Assembly (NCBI GenBank): GCA_900751785.1 | Contig: CAADSM010000087.1 | Location: forward strand, 1 to 6,830 | Origin: Lachnospiraceae bacterium | Lineage (GTDB): Bacteria; Bacillota; Clostridia; Lachnospirales; Lachnospiraceae | DNA: 6,830 nucleotides | Direction: 5' to 3' | Shown: piece after piece, positions 5,082 to 6,830 of the stretch | Position numbering within the stretch: the stretch's first letter is position 1 | Layout of the letters: the number at the start of each line of letters is the position of its first letter | The notes under the pieces: generated by a model | Told to the model about the DNA's origin: nothing | What the model saw: the letters and a program-made list of their open reading frames with translations, nothing else | The model's database searches: none | Position numbers and translations under genes: made by a program

Positions 5082-5933
5082 ATGCATTTTCAGTGGTATC
5101 CGGGACATATGACGAAGGCCTGGAGAATGATGCAGGAGAATATTAAACTGGTCGATCTGATCATAGAGCTGGTTGACGCAAGGATCCCTTTGAGCAGCAG
5201 AAATCCGGATATTGACGAGCTGGGGAGAAATAAGGCGCGTCTTATTCTTCTGAATAAAGCAGATCTGGCGGAAGATCGGAAAAACGATGAGTGGCTGGAG
5301 TATTTTAAGGGCAGAGGATATTCTGCCGTGAAGGTAAACTCCCGGAAGGGCGGAGGGATCAAGTCTATCCAGTCTGTTATCCAGGAGGCGTGCAGGGAAA
5401 AGATGGAGAGGGATCGCAAGAGAGGCATCCTCAACCGTCCGGTCCGCGCTATGGTGGCGGGAATCCCGAATGTGGGAAAGTCTACTTTCATCAATGCCCT
5501 GGCTGGCAAAGCGTGCGCAAAGACAGGAAACAAGCCCGGAGTGACGAAGGGCAAACAGTGGATCCGCCTGAATAAGAATGTGGAGCTGCTCGATACACCG
5601 GGGATCCTCTGGCCAAAATTCGAGGATCAGGAAGTAGGGCTGAAGCTGGCGTTCATCGGCTCCATCAAGGACGAGGTGCTCCAGACGGAAGAGCTTGCGG
5701 CAGAGCTTGCGGGCTTTCTGAGCAGAGAGTATCCGGGAGTAATGGAGGAAAAATATGCGTTCGAGGCGTCAGAAGACAAGTATGAGTGCCTGAGGCGGAT
5801 CGCGGAGAGCAGACACTGTCTGGTCCGGGGCAGTGAACTGGACACAGAGAAGGCGGCATCGATCCTTCTCGATGATTTCAGGAACGGGCGTCTGGGACGG
5901 ATCACGCTGGAGACACCGGAAGTATCCGCTTGA
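5082..5933 (+). CDS. rbgA: 50S assembly GTPase RbgA (YlqF)
   Basis: RbgA binds late 50S intermediates and is needed for incorporation of late proteins such as L16 in Bacillus subtilis; GTP hydrolysis releases it. The 283 residues show the circularly permuted GTPase order: G4 NKAD (58-61) and G5 NSRKG (86-90) precede G1 GIPNVGKST (127-135), G2 around T155 (GVTKG) and G3 DTPG (171-174). The N-terminal WYPGHM places His at position 9, matching the His9 implicated in hydrolysis in B. subtilis RbgA. A C-terminal helical RNA-binding domain (about 190-275) follows. The gene starts 13 bases after lepB copy 1 with AGGAGG (5070-5075), 6 nt before the ATG. Its tight spacing implies cotranscription with both lepB genes. 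Confidence 0.97.
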   Translation: MHFQWYPGHMTKAWRMMQENIKLVDLIIELVDARIPLSSRNPDIDELGRNKARLILLNKADLAEDRKNDEWLEYFKGRGYSAVKVNSRKGGGIKSIQSVIQEACREKMERDRKRGILNRPVRAMVAGIPNVGKSTFINALAGKACAKTGNKPGVTKGKQWIRLNKNVELLDTPGILWPKFEDQEVGLKLAFIGSIKDEVLQTEELAAELAGFLSREYPGVMEEKYAFEASEDKYECLRRIAESRHCLVRGSELDTEKAASILLDDFRNGRLGRITLETPEVSA

Positions 5934-5973
5934 GACAGCACAGCGGAAAAACACAGGCGGAGGAGAGAGCGGG

Positions 5974-6546
5974 ATGGAATCGCAGACAAGTGAGAAAGAA
6001 GGAAAGCAGATGAAAAGCATACTGAAAGAGCTTGCTGGCTGGATTGTATATATATTGATCATCGTGGGGCTTGCGTACCTCATCATCACGTTTGTGGGAC
6101 AGCGGACACAGGTGAGCGGTTCGTCTATGGAGACGACGCTCTCGGACGGAGATCAGCTGATCGTGGACAAGATCTCCTACCGGTTCCGCGATCCGAAGCG
6201 CTACGATATCGTTGTATTTCCGTATCAGTATGAGGAAAACACCTACTATATAAAAAGGATCATCGGGCTTCCCGGGGAGACGGTCCAGATCATTGACGGA
6301 TATGTCTATATCAATGGGAACCAGCTCGATGAGCACTATGGCAATGAGGTCATGAAAGATGCGGGGATGGCAGCAGAGCCGATCACGCTTGGCGAGGACG
6401 AGTACTTTGTGCTCGGGGATAACCGAAACAACAGTCAGGACAGCCGGGCAGAAAATGTGGGCCTGATCCACCGCGAGGATCTTCTCGGGCGCGCATGGAT
6501 CAGGATCTGGCCGTTCTCTGAGTTCGGGGTGATCCGCCATGAGTAA
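5974..6546 (+). CDS. lepB: Type I signal peptidase, copy 2
   Basis: A second S26 signal peptidase, 190 residues and close to the compact Bacillus Sip type. It has a short cytoplasmic tail (1-22), one membrane helix (about 23-41), catalytic S51 in SGSSMETTL, Lys K94 in YYIKRIIGLPGE, and the canonical GDNRNNSQDSR (148-158). The ATG at 5974 is chosen because GGAGGAG (5959-5965) lies 8 nt upstream. A longer open frame reaching back to 5833 would overlap rbgA by about 100 bases and adds a non-family N-terminus. M13 (6010) is a weaker choice. The stop overlaps the rnhB start by 8 bases. It strongly resembles copy 1 across the catalytic core, indicating duplication. Confidence 0.96.
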   Translation: MESQTSEKEGKQMKSILKELAGWIVYILIIVGLAYLIITFVGQRTQVSGSSMETTLSDGDQLIVDKISYRFRDPKRYDIVVFPYQYEENTYYIKRIIGLPGETVQIIDGYVYINGNQLDEHYGNEVMKDAGMAAEPITLGEDEYFVLGDNRNNSQDSRAENVGLIHREDLLGRAWIRIWPFSEFGVIRHE

Positions 6547-6830
6547 GAGTATAGCACAGGTCAGGCAGGAGTTTGAGCTTGCGGGCGAGAAGGAATGGGA
6601 AGAACTGTTCAGCCTGTACGCGGAGGATAGCCGCTCCGGGGTGAAGAACCTGATCGAGCGATACAGAAAGAAACAGGCGGCGCTTACAGCAGAGAGGGAG
6701 CGGCTTCATGCCATGCGGAGCTTTGAGCGGAAGTATGAGGGATATGAGCTGATCTGCGGCATCGATGAGGCCGGGAGAGGACCGCTGGCAGGCCCGGGCG
6801 TGGCGGGGGGGGGGGCGCCCCCCCCCCCCC
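6539..6830 (+). CDS. rnhB: Ribonuclease HII, 5' portion
   Basis: RNase HII cleaves the RNA strand of RNA-DNA hybrids and nicks at single ribonucleotides in DNA. The readable 97 codons give a ~70-residue N-terminal region (family substrate-binding domain in Gram-positive enzymes), then CGIDEAGRGPLAGP (73-86) with catalytic D76 and E77. The gene is cut by the window end; a full enzyme would be about 250 residues. The start ATG overlaps the lepB stop (ATGAGTAA, 6539-6546), implying translational coupling; no strong ribosome binding site is visible. After residue 86 the family consensus (V-V-A-G-A) is replaced by a G/C homopolymer translation, so codons past ~6796 are unreliable. Confidence 0.9.
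   Translation, partial: MSKSIAQVRQEFELAGEKEWEELFSLYAEDSRSGVKNLIERYRKKQAALTAERERLHAMRSFERKYEGYELICGIDEAGRGPLAGPGVAGGGAPPPP
6797..6830. other. Right-end G/C homopolymer palindrome, artefact
   Basis: Eleven G (6805-6815), then CG, then thirteen C (6818-6830) form a 24-base perfect palindrome with no loop (6805-6828). It interrupts rnhB exactly where a conserved protein stretch should continue. GGC at 6797-6799 encodes Gly where a Val codon is expected, which fits a T read as G. Treat this as sequencing or assembly error at a contig end. Confidence 0.8.

Noticed and set aside
5833..5973. Upstream extension of lepB copy 2 into rbgA
   Set aside because: The extra 47 residues have no signal peptidase similarity and overlap rbgA by about 100 bases, while a strong ribosome binding site precedes the ATG at 5974.
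5902..6540. Long antisense open frame of 212 codons opposite lepB copy 2
   Set aside because: It mirrors the lepB coding frame and crosses the end of rbgA. No ribosome binding site or recognisable domain supports it.
1..6830. A novel defence, mobile or secretion system, CRISPR array or tRNA
   Set aside because: Every coding stretch belongs to a well-known housekeeping family; gaps are short; I saw no direct repeat array, transposase, attachment site or tRNA cloverleaf on either strand.

Overview
The window is a run of ten housekeeping genes, all on the + strand. The layout is ylxM - ffh - rpsP - khpA (KH domain) - rimM - trmD - rplS - lepB (copy 1) - rbgA/ylqF - lepB (copy 2) - rnhB (5' part only). 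This is the conserved Firmicutes SRP / ribosome-assembly block known from Bacillus subtilis. It lacks a ylqD gene between khpA and rimM and has two type I signal peptidase genes around rbgA. Gene order, strong GGAGG-type ribosome binding sites, moderate GC content and the protein sequences suggest a Clostridia member, probably Lachnospiraceae. No species is claimed.

Region by region: 1-22 is a poly-C end that looks like a contig-end artefact. A near-consensus sigma-A promoter (44-72) drives ylxM and ffh, whose products act in signal recognition particle targeting. A terminator-like hairpin spans the ffh stop. rpsP (S16) and khpA follow and end in a good terminator-like stem (2412-2453). rimM (30S maturation) and trmD (tRNA m1G37 methylation) form a tight pair. 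A long hairpin lies across the trmD stop. rplS (L19) has its own extended -10 promoter, an 80-nt leader that may be the L19 autoregulatory leader, and a strong intrinsic terminator (4321-4357). Beyond it lie signal peptidase I, the 50S-assembly GTPase RbgA, a second signal peptidase I and RNase HII, closely packed and partly overlapping. The last ~30 bases are a G-run/C-run palindrome that replaces expected rnhB sequence and is almost certainly artefactual.

The genes join co-translational protein export (YlxM, Ffh, two LepB) with ribosome building (S16, RimM, L19, RbgA, KhpA) and tRNA/RNA-DNA hybrid maintenance (TrmD, RNase HII). I see no mobile element, CRISPR array, tRNA, rRNA or unknown multi-gene system. 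The most useful signals are regulatory: terminator-like structures and a private promoter appear to separate the two ribosomal protein genes from the low-demand enzymes rimM and trmD. Several starts set here differ from the longest open frame: ylxM 89, rpsP 1902, rimM 2474, lepB copy 2 5974. No intergenic stretch exceeds 160 bases.
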